A stretch of DNA of 64,000 nucleotides, taken from contig NZ_LR733519.1 of NCBI RefSeq assembly GCF_902506145.1, positions 902,582-966,581 of the forward strand, given 5' to 3'. Position numbers and translations under genes: made by a program. Positions 55,714 to 63,217 of the stretch are shown one piece after another; within the stretch, counting starts at the first letter, position 1; the number at the start of each line of letters is the position of its first letter. The DNA is from Burkholderia sp. 8Y (lineage in GTDB: Bacteria > Pseudomonadota > Gammaproteobacteria > Burkholderiales > Burkholderiaceae). The notes beneath the pieces are model-generated. The model saw nothing but the letters and a program-made list of their open reading frames with translations. It was not told the origin of the DNA and searched no databases.

Positions 55714-57147
55714 TCAGTACTTCTTCTCAACGGCGGCACTCTGCACGTCGACCGCAGGCCAGCCGCCTCCTAGCGCCTTATAAAGCGTGACGGTGTCGGA
55801 CAACATCTGCTGATGATTCGCGAGCAAGGCGAGTTGCGCGGCAAGCAACGTGCGTTCAGTTTCGAACACTTCCAGTTGCGAAATCACGCCTTCCTTGAGT
55901 TGCGCGTCGATCTGCGCCGCAACGATCGTCAGATGCGCGACCTCCTGCTGCAATTGCTCGCGCTGCTTCGTATGCGAATCAAGGTTGACGAGCGCATTCT
56001 CGACTTCTTCGAACGCGCTCATCACGGTGCTGCGATACTGCTGCTCGGCCACGGTGCTTTGCGCTTCGGTCGTCTTGACGTGCGCGCGCACGCTCGGGTC
56101 GAGAATCGGGATATTGATGCTCGGCATGAAGCTGAACGTGAAGGACTTCAATAAGTCCGTCAATGCGAAACTCGCCGTACCGCCGCGCCCGGTCAGGCTG
56201 ATGGTCGGCAATTGCGCGAGCTTGGCTTGTCCCACGAGATCGTACGATTCGAGAACGCGATACTCAGCGGCAATCAGATCGGGCCTGCGCGCCAGCAATT
56301 GCGACGGCAGGCCGGACGGCACGGGCGGAATCTGCACACGTTTTTGCAAGTGACCGTCCGGCACCTTGAACTCGCCAGCGGGAACGCCCGTCAAGGTCGC
56401 GAGCGCATTGTCCGCAAGATCACGGGAACGGCGCAGTTCCAGCAGCTCACGCGTGAGCCGATTCAATTCTGCGCGCTGCGTCAGAACTTGCGTGTGCGGC
56501 ACGAGGCCGTTCTTTTCCATGCCTTCGAATATCGTCAGGATTTTTTGGTTCGTCGCGATCGTCAGCGTTTGCTGCGCGATCTGATCGTCGAACTGAAGTA
56601 TTTGGAAATACGTGGTGGATACGCTGGAGACGAGTTCGAGATAGCCCGCGCGCCAGTCCGCTTCGCTCGCGCGATATTCGGCCCTTTGCGCCTGCACGCC
56701 CTTCTCCACTGCACCCCATATATCGATGTCCCAGTTCACTTGCGTGGCCAGGTTGTATTGCCTGGTGAACGGCTGGCCCGTCGTCTTCTCGAAGCTCGCG
56801 CCTGCGCCGACATCCATCGAAGGCAACGCCCCTGCGCGAGCCTCGCCGATCTGCGCGCCCGCCACCTGGATGCGTGCCGCAAGCACCTTGATATCGAAGT
56901 TTCCGTTGATGGCCTTGTCGATGAGTCCGTCGAGATACGGGTCCTCGAACTGCTTCCACCAGTCGGGACGAATGGTCTCGGCGGGAGCGGTCTTCGGGGC
57001 GCTGATCGAAGTGAATGCGGTCTTTTCCGGTGTATCGGGGCGCTTATAGACAGGCACGCTGACGTCGATGCAGCCCGCAAGCAGCGCCGCGGCGCAAAGG
57101 CTCGCGAATCCGGTCATGAGGCGCAACGAGGGGAATGAGGCTCGCAC
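55714..57147 (-). CDS. NodT/TolC-family outer-membrane efflux lipoprotein
   Basis: A 477-residue outer-membrane factor. The signal peptide ends in the lipobox LLAGC, so the protein is a lipoprotein (Cys26). The mature part has the two TolC repeats with WDIDIWGAVEKGVQAQRAEY, LVSSVSTTYFQILQFDDQI, RRPDLIAAEYRVL and SFMPSINIPILDPSVRAHV, the pattern of the NodT subfamily often paired with RND pumps. Here it is followed by an FHA/HlyD/ABC set, so it most likely serves as the type I export duct. About 200 bases separate it from the precursor B gene upstream, with a stem-loop in the gap. Confidence 0.92.
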   Translation of the reverse strand: MRASFPSLRLMTGFASLCAAALLAGCIDVSVPVYKRPDTPEKTAFTSISAPKTAPAETIRPDWWKQFEDPYLDGLIDKAINGNFDIKVLAARIQVAGAQIGEARAGALPSMDVGAGASFEKTTGQPFTRQYNLATQVNWDIDIWGAVEKGVQAQRAEYRASEADWRAGYLELVSSVSTTYFQILQFDDQIAQQTLTIATNQKILTIFEGMEKNGLVPHTQVLTQRAELNRLTRELLELRRSRDLADNALATLTGVPAGEFKVPDGHLQKRVQIPPVPSGLPSQLLARRPDLIAAEYRVLESYDLVGQAKLAQLPTISLTGRGGTASFALTDLLKSFTFSFMPSINIPILDPSVRAHVKTTEAQSTVAEQQYRSTVMSAFEEVENALVNLDSHTKQREQLQQEVAHLTIVAAQIDAQLKEGVISQLEVFETERTLLAAQLALLANHQQMLSDTVTLYKALGGGWPAVDVQSAAVEKKY

Positions 57148-57209
57148 GATCTGCTCCGACGATCACGCTAGTTCGTTGAATGCGCGTCACTCAATAGCCG
57201 CGCTCGAGT

Positions 57210-57248
57210 GCGGTTCGCTCGCCGTGTCTGGAACAACGAGCGAACCGC
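57210..57248 (-). promoter_or_regulatory. Stem-loop between the peptide genes and the export operon
   Basis: A perfect 12-base inverted repeat: GCGGTTCGCTCG (57210-57221) and CGAGCGAACCGC (57237-57248) around 15 bases. No T run on either side. It may act as a partial terminator or mRNA barrier so that peptide mRNA exceeds exporter mRNA. Confidence 0.65.
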
Positions 57249-57350
57249 GCCGCCAGGATGCAGGCGGGTGATGCAGCGGAACTCCCCGTGCTCCGCTTTT
57301 GCTGCGAACAACAGAAGCTCTACCGTGCCGTTATTCGGCTTATTCCTGCA

Positions 57351-57629
57351 TCACAACGCATACGGCGCAAGCACATTGATGTCGCTCGCGTTATCCGCCT
57401 TCTGCTGGGGCGCAACGCGCGACGTGTTGTACTCCGAGAAAGCGTCGTTCACGCCGTTTGCGTTGAGCGTGTTCTGCGCCTGGTTAGTCAACTGCTGCGT
57501 AGTGGCGCTCAGATCGAAGCTCGACTTGTAGCTCGGGAAATAGAAGCTCGTGCCGCCGCGCACCGCGGACATTTCATGGCGGCCGAGTTCGGCGTGGTGG
57601 ACGAGATCGCGGATAGTCAGCGTGGACAT
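57351..57629 (-). CDS. Double-glycine leader peptide precursor B
   Basis: A 92-residue precursor. Residues 1-26 are the leader (MSTLTIRDLV ... ELGRHEMSAVRGG) with Leu -12, Met -7, Val -4 and Gly-Gly. The mature part of 66 residues starts TSFYFPSY and is rich in Asn, Gln, Ser and Ala, without Cys. It is a paralogue of precursor A, 35 bases upstream: the shared features are TSFYFP.Y, QQ, QNT...NGVN.AF, V.P.Q and S.IN. Its own gene has no -24/-12 element, so it is probably co-transcribed with A. The pair could be a two-component bacteriocin, variant surface peptides or signals. Core residues diverge more than the leader. Confidence 0.82.
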   Translation of the reverse strand: MSTLTIRDLVHHAELGRHEMSAVRGGTSFYFPSYKSSFDLSATTQQLTNQAQNTLNANGVNDAFSEYNTSRVAPQQKADNASDINVLAPYAL

Positions 57630-57664
57630 GATGAAGGTTCCTGGCGTGAGTGGACGTGAACGGG

Positions 57665-57949
57665 TCAGAGGGGCAATAAGCCCGTTCCGATGTTGATCGT
57701 GCTGTGGTTGGTGGCCGTCTGTTTCGGCGCGACATTCGACGAGATGTCGTGACCGAACGCCACGTTCACGCCGTTCTGGCTCTGCGTGTTCTGCGTCTGA
57801 CCGATGAACTGCTGCGTGTCGAACGAAAGGCTTACCTTCGAAACGTCATAGCCGGGAAAGTAGAACGATGTGCCGCCGCGTACAGCCGACATCGCGCGGC
57901 GGTCGAGTTCTTCGGTGACGGGAATGTCGAGGATCGTCAGCGTCTTCAT
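57665..57949 (-). CDS. Double-glycine leader peptide precursor A
   Basis: A 94-residue precursor. Leader residues 1-26 read MKTLTILDIP ... ELDRRAMSAVRGG: Leu -12, Met -7, Val -4, Gly-Gly at -2/-1, an excellent C39 leader. The mature part of 68 residues starts TSFYFPGYDVSK and is Asn/Gln/Ser/Thr-rich, with no Cys and few charges, ending with a hydrophobic GTGLLPL. It is the first gene after the sigma-54-like element at 58018-58033 and heads a run of - strand genes that ends with the activator at 46511. Identity with B is concentrated in the leader and in the TSFYFP start. No modifying enzymes of lanthipeptide or similar type are visible in the locus. Confidence 0.82.
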   Translation of the reverse strand: MKTLTILDIPVTEELDRRAMSAVRGGTSFYFPGYDVSKVSLSFDTQQFIGQTQNTQSQNGVNVAFGHDISSNVAPKQTATNHSTINIGTGLLPL

Positions 57950-58017
57950 GGTGGTTCTCCTTGGGGCGCATTGCGCGTCGGGTGGGTTCGAGCAAACTGT
58001 TTGCTCGGTTAGCACAA

Positions 58018-58033
58018 TGCACGGCCTATGCCA
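58018..58033 (-). promoter_or_regulatory. Candidate sigma-54 (-24/-12) promoter of precursors A/B
   Basis: On the - strand: TGGCATA-GGCC-GTGCA, with GG and GC ten bases apart (complement of 58031-58032 and 58019-58020). Mismatches to consensus are in the last two bases of the -24 box and the first of the -12 box. It lies about 70 bases before the ATG at 57949. Confidence 0.6.
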
Positions 58034-58111
58034 TCTTGGTGCTGATTCCTGCATCGCCTTGCTGGATAAAGCTTTTAGCGCCTGCACTTCAATTCCGCTT
58101 CACGGTTCCTA

Positions 58112-58159
58112 TCGGTCGGCGACAAACACTTCGTAGTCCGACTGTTTGTTTTAGACCGA
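58112..58159. promoter_or_regulatory. Nested inverted repeat: terminator or activator site
   Basis: Outer arms TCGGTC (58112-58117) and GACCGA (58154-58159), inner arms ACAAACA (58122-58128) and TGTTTGT (58143-58149). It lies just after the DUF4399 stop (58165), where it could end that transcript, and 80-130 bases upstream of the sigma-54-like element, where an activator could bind. Confidence 0.4.
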
Positions 58160-58164
58160 CACGC

Positions 58165-58623
58165 TCACCGCACATAAATCGTGATCTTCTTCGAATAGAC
58201 GGGCGGGTTGTGCGGGATGTGCCGGTCGTCGCCGAGGAGAAGTTGAAGCGTGTGCTTACCTGGCGGCAATTCGAGCATGGTCTCCGTCTCCCCTGCGCCG
58301 TAATGCAGATGATTGCGATCGGACGGAATCTCCTGGTCCAGCGGTGGCAGGTCCGTATCGATCAACAGATGGTGATGCCCGGTATTCGGAAACTTCACAC
58401 CGCGCGGCGCGACGCCCATGAACCGCAGCCCGAACCACACGCGAAAAGGCTTGCCCGCAGGAACCGTCTGACCGTCATTGGGATAGCCGATATACGCATG
58501 CGCGTTCGCGGGCGCGGGCGTTGGTCCGCCTTCTGCATGGCTCACACTGAACGGCGCGGCCAACGCGGCGGCGAGCAGGATCGAACGTGCGCGCCAAAGC
58601 GCGCCAGCAGTACGTTGTTTCAT
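58165..58623 (-). CDS. DUF4399 domain-containing exported protein (copy 1)
   Basis: A 152-residue protein. Residues 1-30 form a signal peptide (ending SHA-EGG). The DUF4399 core has F-G-L-R-F-M-G-V-A-P, TGHHHLLIDTDLPPLDQEIP, NHLHYGAGETE and LPPGKHTLQLLLGD, with several conserved His residues that could bind metal. It is followed by H-I-P-H-N-P-P-V-Y-S-K-K-I-T-I. The start at 58623 is chosen over an upstream codon because it begins the signal peptide normally. It is 62 bases downstream of its paralogue, so the two form one transcript pointing toward the peptide locus. Function unknown. Confidence 0.85.
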   Translation of the reverse strand: MKQRTAGALWRARSILLAAALAAPFSVSHAEGGPTPAPANAHAYIGYPNDGQTVPAGKPFRVWFGLRFMGVAPRGVKFPNTGHHHLLIDTDLPPLDQEIPSDRNHLHYGAGETETMLELPPGKHTLQLLLGDDRHIPHNPPVYSKKITIYVR

Positions 58624-58685
58624 GTCATATACCCTTGGCAAAGGCGCGGGGACGGTGCACGCATCAATCGAAGCGACGCTCCGGC

Positions 58686-59123
58686 CTATTTCATCGTGAC
58701 CGTGATCTTCTTCGAATAGACGGGCGGATCATGCGGTACATGGTTGTAGTCGCCCATGAGGAGTTGCAGCGTGTGCTTTCCGGGCGGCAACTCCACGCGC
58801 GCATCGGTTTCGCCCGCGCCGTAGTGCAGATGATTGCGATCCGACGGAATCTCCTGATCGAGCGGCGGCAGGTCCGTATCGATCAGCAGATGGTGATGCC
58901 CGACGTTAGGCATGTCGATGCCTTTCGGACACACGCCCATGTTGCGCAGGCCCATGCGCACCCACAGCTTGCCGCCTGAGAGCACCGCGCCGTCCGGCGG
59001 CCAGATGATGTACGCCTGCGCGTTCGCGGGTGCAGGCGTGCGGGCACGCCCGGCAGAAAACGAAGCGTCAGCGGCGAGCGCCGCAATCGAAGCGAGCGCG
59101 CCCAGTACAGTTCTTCTCAGCAT
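58686..59123 (-). CDS. DUF4399 domain-containing exported protein (copy 2)
   Basis: A 145-residue paralogue of the protein at 58165; residues 1-23 form the signal peptide (ending SFSAG-RAR or earlier). The block HHHLLIDTDLPPLDQEIPSD and the following NHLHYGAGET are identical or nearly so in both copies, whereas the regions near the signal peptide differ. This points to a tandem duplication with strong constraint on the His-rich core. The first gene of the pair, it has its own promoter region of about 220 bases facing the caspase-like gene. No known enzymatic role; the His cluster suggests metal binding, which is a guess. Confidence 0.85.
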   Translation of the reverse strand: MLRRTVLGALASIAALAADASFSAGRARTPAPANAQAYIIWPPDGAVLSGGKLWVRMGLRNMGVCPKGIDMPNVGHHHLLIDTDLPPLDQEIPSDRNHLHYGAGETDARVELPPGKHTLQLLMGDYNHVPHDPPVYSKKITVTMK

Positions 59124-59347
59124 GTTTTGGATGCCTCTTCAAAGACAGGCCGTTCAAAGGCCAACGATCAGGTTCCGCTTTCAGATTAGGACGTAACGAT
59201 TTAAAAAGATACGTGCGCAGGGAGGGACGCGGACACTGCATCGGAGTACCTCCTTTTAGGGGATTAAGTAGTCATCCACAGCGTGCTATCGTTGTTTGTG
59301 CTGCACACGTGCTTCTCCCTCAACGCCATACGGAACAGGGTGTGAAT

Positions 59348-61177
59348 ATGTGGCGGACTATCTTTATCGCAGGCGTGTTCGTCGCCATGAGCGCGGCATT
59401 CGCGCAGTCCGCAGGGGCGTCCTCTGCAGCAATTACGCACGATAGCGACCGAGGGCACAGCGTCGCGCTTGTCATAGGCAACGACGCTTATGACGCGCAT
59501 CCTCTGGCAAGCGCGCAAAGCGACGCCAAAGACATGAGCGCGGCATTGTCGGCGATGGGCTTTACGGTGACGCGTCGCACGAATATGAATAGCAATGCGA
59601 TGCAGCAAGCAATCCAATCGTTCATCACTGACTTGGGTCCGCGCGATACCGCGTTGGTTTACTTCGCAGGTCACGGCGTACAAACGGGCGGCGACGCGCT
59701 TCTCTTACCGATCGATGCGCGCGGCACGCATCCCGCCGCGTTACTGAAGCAAGGCATCGCGGTGCAGGACATCGCCGCGCGCATGGCGCGTGCGAGGCCG
59801 CTCGGTACGAACATTGTCGTGCTCGACATGTGTCTCGACGATCCATTGGGCCGCGCTCAAGAAGAAGCGTTGAAGCTGCCGCCGCGCACGCTCGTCGCAT
59901 TCGCGGCGCAGCCCGATAGCGGCGCAGCCGAAGATGCGCGCAACGGCCGCTACACCGCGGCGCTCTTGCGCGCATTGGCCGCGCAGAAGCGCATCACGTC
60001 CGGTTCATTCGATACCGCAGCTTCCGACGTTGCCCGCGCCTCGGGCGGCATGCAGCGGCCCTGGGTTTCATCGACATTGGACGGGTTCTCGACGTTCGGA
60101 CGCGGCACCGTGAACCTTCCGCTGATGGCCGAATCCGCCCGTATCGATGGCGGAGAAATCCGCATGCGCGGCATTCTTCCCAAGGACAGCAGCGAGCAAT
60201 ACGAACTGGCGTTCTGGGAATCCATCAAGGACAGCACGTATCCGAGCGACTACGAGGCTTATTTGAAGTCCTATCCGAACGGGCGTTTCGCTGCGCTTGC
60301 GAAGGCGCGCATCGACCGGCTGAAGGCAACGGCGAGCGCGAGGCCGTCCGTTGCGGCGTCGCCCGCGATCGCGGCGCCCGCGTCCGCTCCCGCCAAGGCG
60401 GCTGGCACAGTCACCAGTACAGCTCCGACCACCACCCCTAAACCAACCGGCAACGAAATCAAGGACTGCCCGCAGTGCCCGTTAATGATTCCCATCGTGC
60501 CCGGAACGTTCATGATGGGCAGCAATAACGACGATCCCGGCGAAAAGCCATCGCACCGCGTGACGCTTGGACGGCCGTTTGCCATCGGCAAATACGAAGT
60601 GACCGTCGAGCAATGGAACGCGTGCGCCGATGCAGGCGCCTGCACCCGCATCGCGCCGGACAGCAACGCCAGCGCCCCGCCGCCCGCCAATTCGCCGATG
60701 CGCAATGTCAGTTGGGACGATGCGCAGGTCTACGTGAAGTGGCTCAGCAAAGTCGGCGGCAAGCCGTATCGTCTACCGAGCGAAGCCGAATGGGAATTCG
60801 CGGCGCGCGGCGGCACGCAAAGCACGTTCTGGTGGGGCGATCGAATGAAGAAAGGCACGGCCGACTGCAAGGATTGCGGCGAGCCGTATCATCCGGACGC
60901 GCCCGTGCCCGTCGGTTCATTCAAGCCGAACGGCTATGGTCTGTACGACATGAACGGCAGCGTGTGGGAATGGGTCGCCGACTGCTGGCATAGTTCGTAC
61001 AAAGGCGCGCCCGCCGATGGCCGCGTGTGGGACGAACCTTCATGTTCGGTGCGCGTGATTCGCGGCGGATCCTGGCGCGAAGGCGGAGACTATATGCAGT
61101 CGGCGACGCGCTTCAAATACAGCGCGAGCGTGCGTCAATCGCAGAACGGCTTTCGCGTGGCGCGCGACACGCAGTAA
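59348..61177 (+). CDS. Caspase-like peptidase (C14) fused to an FGE-like domain
   Basis: 609 residues. A signal peptide (about 1-22) precedes a p20-like caspase domain (about 38-265) with YFAGHG (His109) and VVLDMC (Cys162), so the His/Cys pair is kept although the usual D-A-C-R is D-M-C-L. A Pro/Ala/Thr-rich linker (about 340-375) leads to an FGE-sulfatase domain (about 380-605): GTFMMGSNNDDPGEKP, EVTVEQWN, RLPSEAEWEFAARGG, YGLYDMNGSVWEWV and RVIRGGSW. The C-terminal segment has no Cys in SATRFKYSASVR, so formylglycine formation is unlikely; such domains often bind ligands. It is exported and transcribed away from the DUF4399 pair. Partner proteins are unknown. Confidence 0.9.
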   Translation: MWRTIFIAGVFVAMSAAFAQSAGASSAAITHDSDRGHSVALVIGNDAYDAHPLASAQSDAKDMSAALSAMGFTVTRRTNMNSNAMQQAIQSFITDLGPRDTALVYFAGHGVQTGGDALLLPIDARGTHPAALLKQGIAVQDIAARMARARPLGTNIVVLDMCLDDPLGRAQEEALKLPPRTLVAFAAQPDSGAAEDARNGRYTAALLRALAAQKRITSGSFDTAASDVARASGGMQRPWVSSTLDGFSTFGRGTVNLPLMAESARIDGGEIRMRGILPKDSSEQYELAFWESIKDSTYPSDYEAYLKSYPNGRFAALAKARIDRLKATASARPSVAASPAIAAPASAPAKAAGTVTSTAPTTTPKPTGNEIKDCPQCPLMIPIVPGTFMMGSNNDDPGEKPSHRVTLGRPFAIGKYEVTVEQWNACADAGACTRIAPDSNASAPPPANSPMRNVSWDDAQVYVKWLSKVGGKPYRLPSEAEWEFAARGGTQSTFWWGDRMKKGTADCKDCGEPYHPDAPVPVGSFKPNGYGLYDMNGSVWEWVADCWHSSYKGAPADGRVWDEPSCSVRVIRGGSWREGGDYMQSATRFKYSASVRQSQNGFRVARDTQ

Positions 61178-61183
61178 GCGCGC

Positions 61184-63067
61184 TTATCGCGCGGACGCCT
61201 TGACGATGATCTGCGCCTGCGTATCGCGCTCGATCTTCTTGAGCACCGGCAGCGCCGCCGCGAAATCGTCAGGCGAACAGACCTGCTTGCCGAAACGCGC
61301 CTCCAGCGTGCGCGATACCTGAATCACATTGCTCGACGCGTCGAAGACATAGCGCGAGCGATAGCGAAAAAAGCCGCTCGTCAGGTCGAGATCGTCGGGC
61401 ACTTCGACCACACGCATCGTCTTCGGTAGCGCGATGTGCGATACCTCGTCGTAAGCGCCGCCCACGCACAAGTACGGCTGCGTGCGCGTGCGCTCCGCAA
61501 GCCAGTTCCGCGTCTGCGTGGCGATGCCGCCAGACAGGCTCGTGAGGGCGGGCAACGCGGTCGTGCCGGTCGGCCACACCACATCGTCGAGCGTGCCGCG
61601 CAGCGTCGTCGCAAACGGGCCGCTGGTGGCATCGACATCGGTCGTCGTTAGCGCGCCCGCGCCGCGCAGATTCGTATAACGCAAGCGGTCCGCCGCGATC
61701 TGATCGCGCCGTTGCGCGCCCGCGAGCCGCAAGTTCATGCGCTCCAGTTCGGCGCTCCATCCCGCGTCCTCGACCCAATAGGCGAACGTCGCTTCGCCTT
61801 GCGGGGCGACGTCGATCTGCAGACGCGCCGTGCGTGACACGTCCTGCGTGGCAGGCGTCCGGGACAGCGCGCCGGTATCGACAAGCAGCGTTGGCCGGTC
61901 CATATCCGCCAGCGGCAGGAAACCGAACTCGACGCTCGCCGCCGTGCTGTCCGCATACATGCCGAAGTCCGGCAGGTACGTGACGATGTGATTGATCGCG
62001 CCCGCGCCGTAGCCCGGCACCGACGGCAGCGAGTAGACCGAGCCGAGCCCGATCAGCGCCGGCTCGTTGCGAATGCCGACCGCGTCGAGCAGCGCGCCGT
62101 ACAGCGCGACGTGATCCTTGCAGTCGCCGTAACGGTTGGCGAGCACGTCGGTGACGCGATGCGGCACGGCCGGACTCTGCCCGATGAACATCGCCACATA
62201 ACGGATCGTGCGGCGCACCCAGTCGTACAGCGTTCGCGCCTTCGCGCGGGCGTCGGTGTCGCTGGCCGTGAGCGATTGCGCGAGCGCGCGCACGGCGGCA
62301 TCGCTCGCGCTGGCATCCGCCGCGGACGCGCGATAACTCGCCGAGAAGCTCGCGTAATCGGGAAACGTCGACACCATCAGCCGGTCGCCGTATTGCGCAT
62401 AGCCCACCGAGCCGCTTTCGATACGCGCAATCCGCTCGCGGCGGTAATCGAACACGTAGCGCGTGCGGCCATTCGCGGTGACGGGCGCACGCGCGACATA
62501 GCCGCGCGTATCGGCGTAGAGCGGTTTCGTCGCGGGAAGATCGAAAACGAGCCGCTGTTCCAGCACCGGCCGCTGTCCCGACTCGACGTAATAGTCGAAC
62601 TGGCCCGGAATGACCGGACTCGCCTGACTTTTCCGCGAATGCAGATGCACGGTCGAACCGACGCCCACCGCCGGAAAAATCACCGCGCGCAGCTTCGCGT
62701 CCTGAAACGTCGGCGCGCCCGCCGAGCGCGGCTCCTGAATGTCGCGGATCTGATCGGGCGATACGTCGTGACGCGCGCCGTTCGCATCGACCGAATACGC
62801 CTCGACGATCTCCACGTTCGACACGCTCCGGTCGTACCACACGTAACGCTGCGCGATCTCGTCGACGCCCGCCGGCGTGTTCGCGCGCAGCACGGTGCGG
62901 TCGTCCTCGGTGACGGCGCCGTCGTCCGCGACGACGAACGCGTGCACGTCGCTCACGATGGTCGATGGCTCGTCGGCGTCCGGCGCCGGCCCCGCCGCGC
63001 CCCACGCGGACAGGGCGACGAAGCACATGGCCAACGCGCACGGAAATCGCATGAAGAACCGGCCCAT
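61184..63067 (-). CDS. DUF3857/transglutaminase-like exported protein
   Basis: A 627-residue protein with a signal peptide (about 1-27, ending GAAGPA). The DUF3857 domain occupies about 45-215 and the transglutaminase-like fold about 265-360. The papain-like triad is visible: Cys in NRYGDCKDHVALYGALL, His in GAINHIVTYLPDFG and Asp in MYADSTA. A C-terminal beta-rich region of about 220 residues follows. Starts at 63067 (ATG, GAGCC upstream) or 63052 differ by five residues; the first is used. Such proteins are exported and may cut or crosslink peptides, but the substrate is not known. It converges on the caspase-like gene six bases away. Confidence 0.87.
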   Translation of the reverse strand: MGRFFMRFPCALAMCFVALSAWGAAGPAPDADEPSTIVSDVHAFVVADDGAVTEDDRTVLRANTPAGVDEIAQRYVWYDRSVSNVEIVEAYSVDANGARHDVSPDQIRDIQEPRSAGAPTFQDAKLRAVIFPAVGVGSTVHLHSRKSQASPVIPGQFDYYVESGQRPVLEQRLVFDLPATKPLYADTRGYVARAPVTANGRTRYVFDYRRERIARIESGSVGYAQYGDRLMVSTFPDYASFSASYRASAADASASDAAVRALAQSLTASDTDARAKARTLYDWVRRTIRYVAMFIGQSPAVPHRVTDVLANRYGDCKDHVALYGALLDAVGIRNEPALIGLGSVYSLPSVPGYGAGAINHIVTYLPDFGMYADSTAASVEFGFLPLADMDRPTLLVDTGALSRTPATQDVSRTARLQIDVAPQGEATFAYWVEDAGWSAELERMNLRLAGAQRRDQIAADRLRYTNLRGAGALTTTDVDATSGPFATTLRGTLDDVVWPTGTTALPALTSLSGGIATQTRNWLAERTRTQPYLCVGGAYDEVSHIALPKTMRVVEVPDDLDLTSGFFRYRSRYVFDASSNVIQVSRTLEARFGKQVCSPDDFAAALPVLKKIERDTQAQIIVKASAR

Positions 63068-63121
63068 GTTCGGCTCACGAGGAAACGCGCGAACGTTCAT
63101 CGTACAGGAGCGCATGGTGCT

Positions 63122-63151
63122 GCGACATTTTGTATCACGTTGAGATATAAT
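63122..63151 (+). promoter_or_regulatory. Candidate sigma-70 promoter of the HPP/CBS gene
   Basis: GCGACA (63122-63127), an 18-base spacer, TATAAT (63146-63151). The -10 is perfect, the -35 has two mismatches. It is about 67 bases before the GTG at 63218. Confidence 0.45.
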
Positions 63152-63217
63152 TTCACGCTTCGCCGCGTTTCCATAGCGCGATTCACTGACCTTCCCACAA
63201 GAACTTTCGCAGAAAAC

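Noticed and set aside
45187..58163. The 8-mer GTGTCGGT upstream of both sigma-54-like elements
   Set aside because: An 8-base match in two regions of this length and composition is expected by chance; it is not enough to call an activator site.
59348..61177. Possibility that the FGE-like domain makes formylglycine
   Set aside because: No Cys in the conserved C-terminal segment and no sulfatase nearby.
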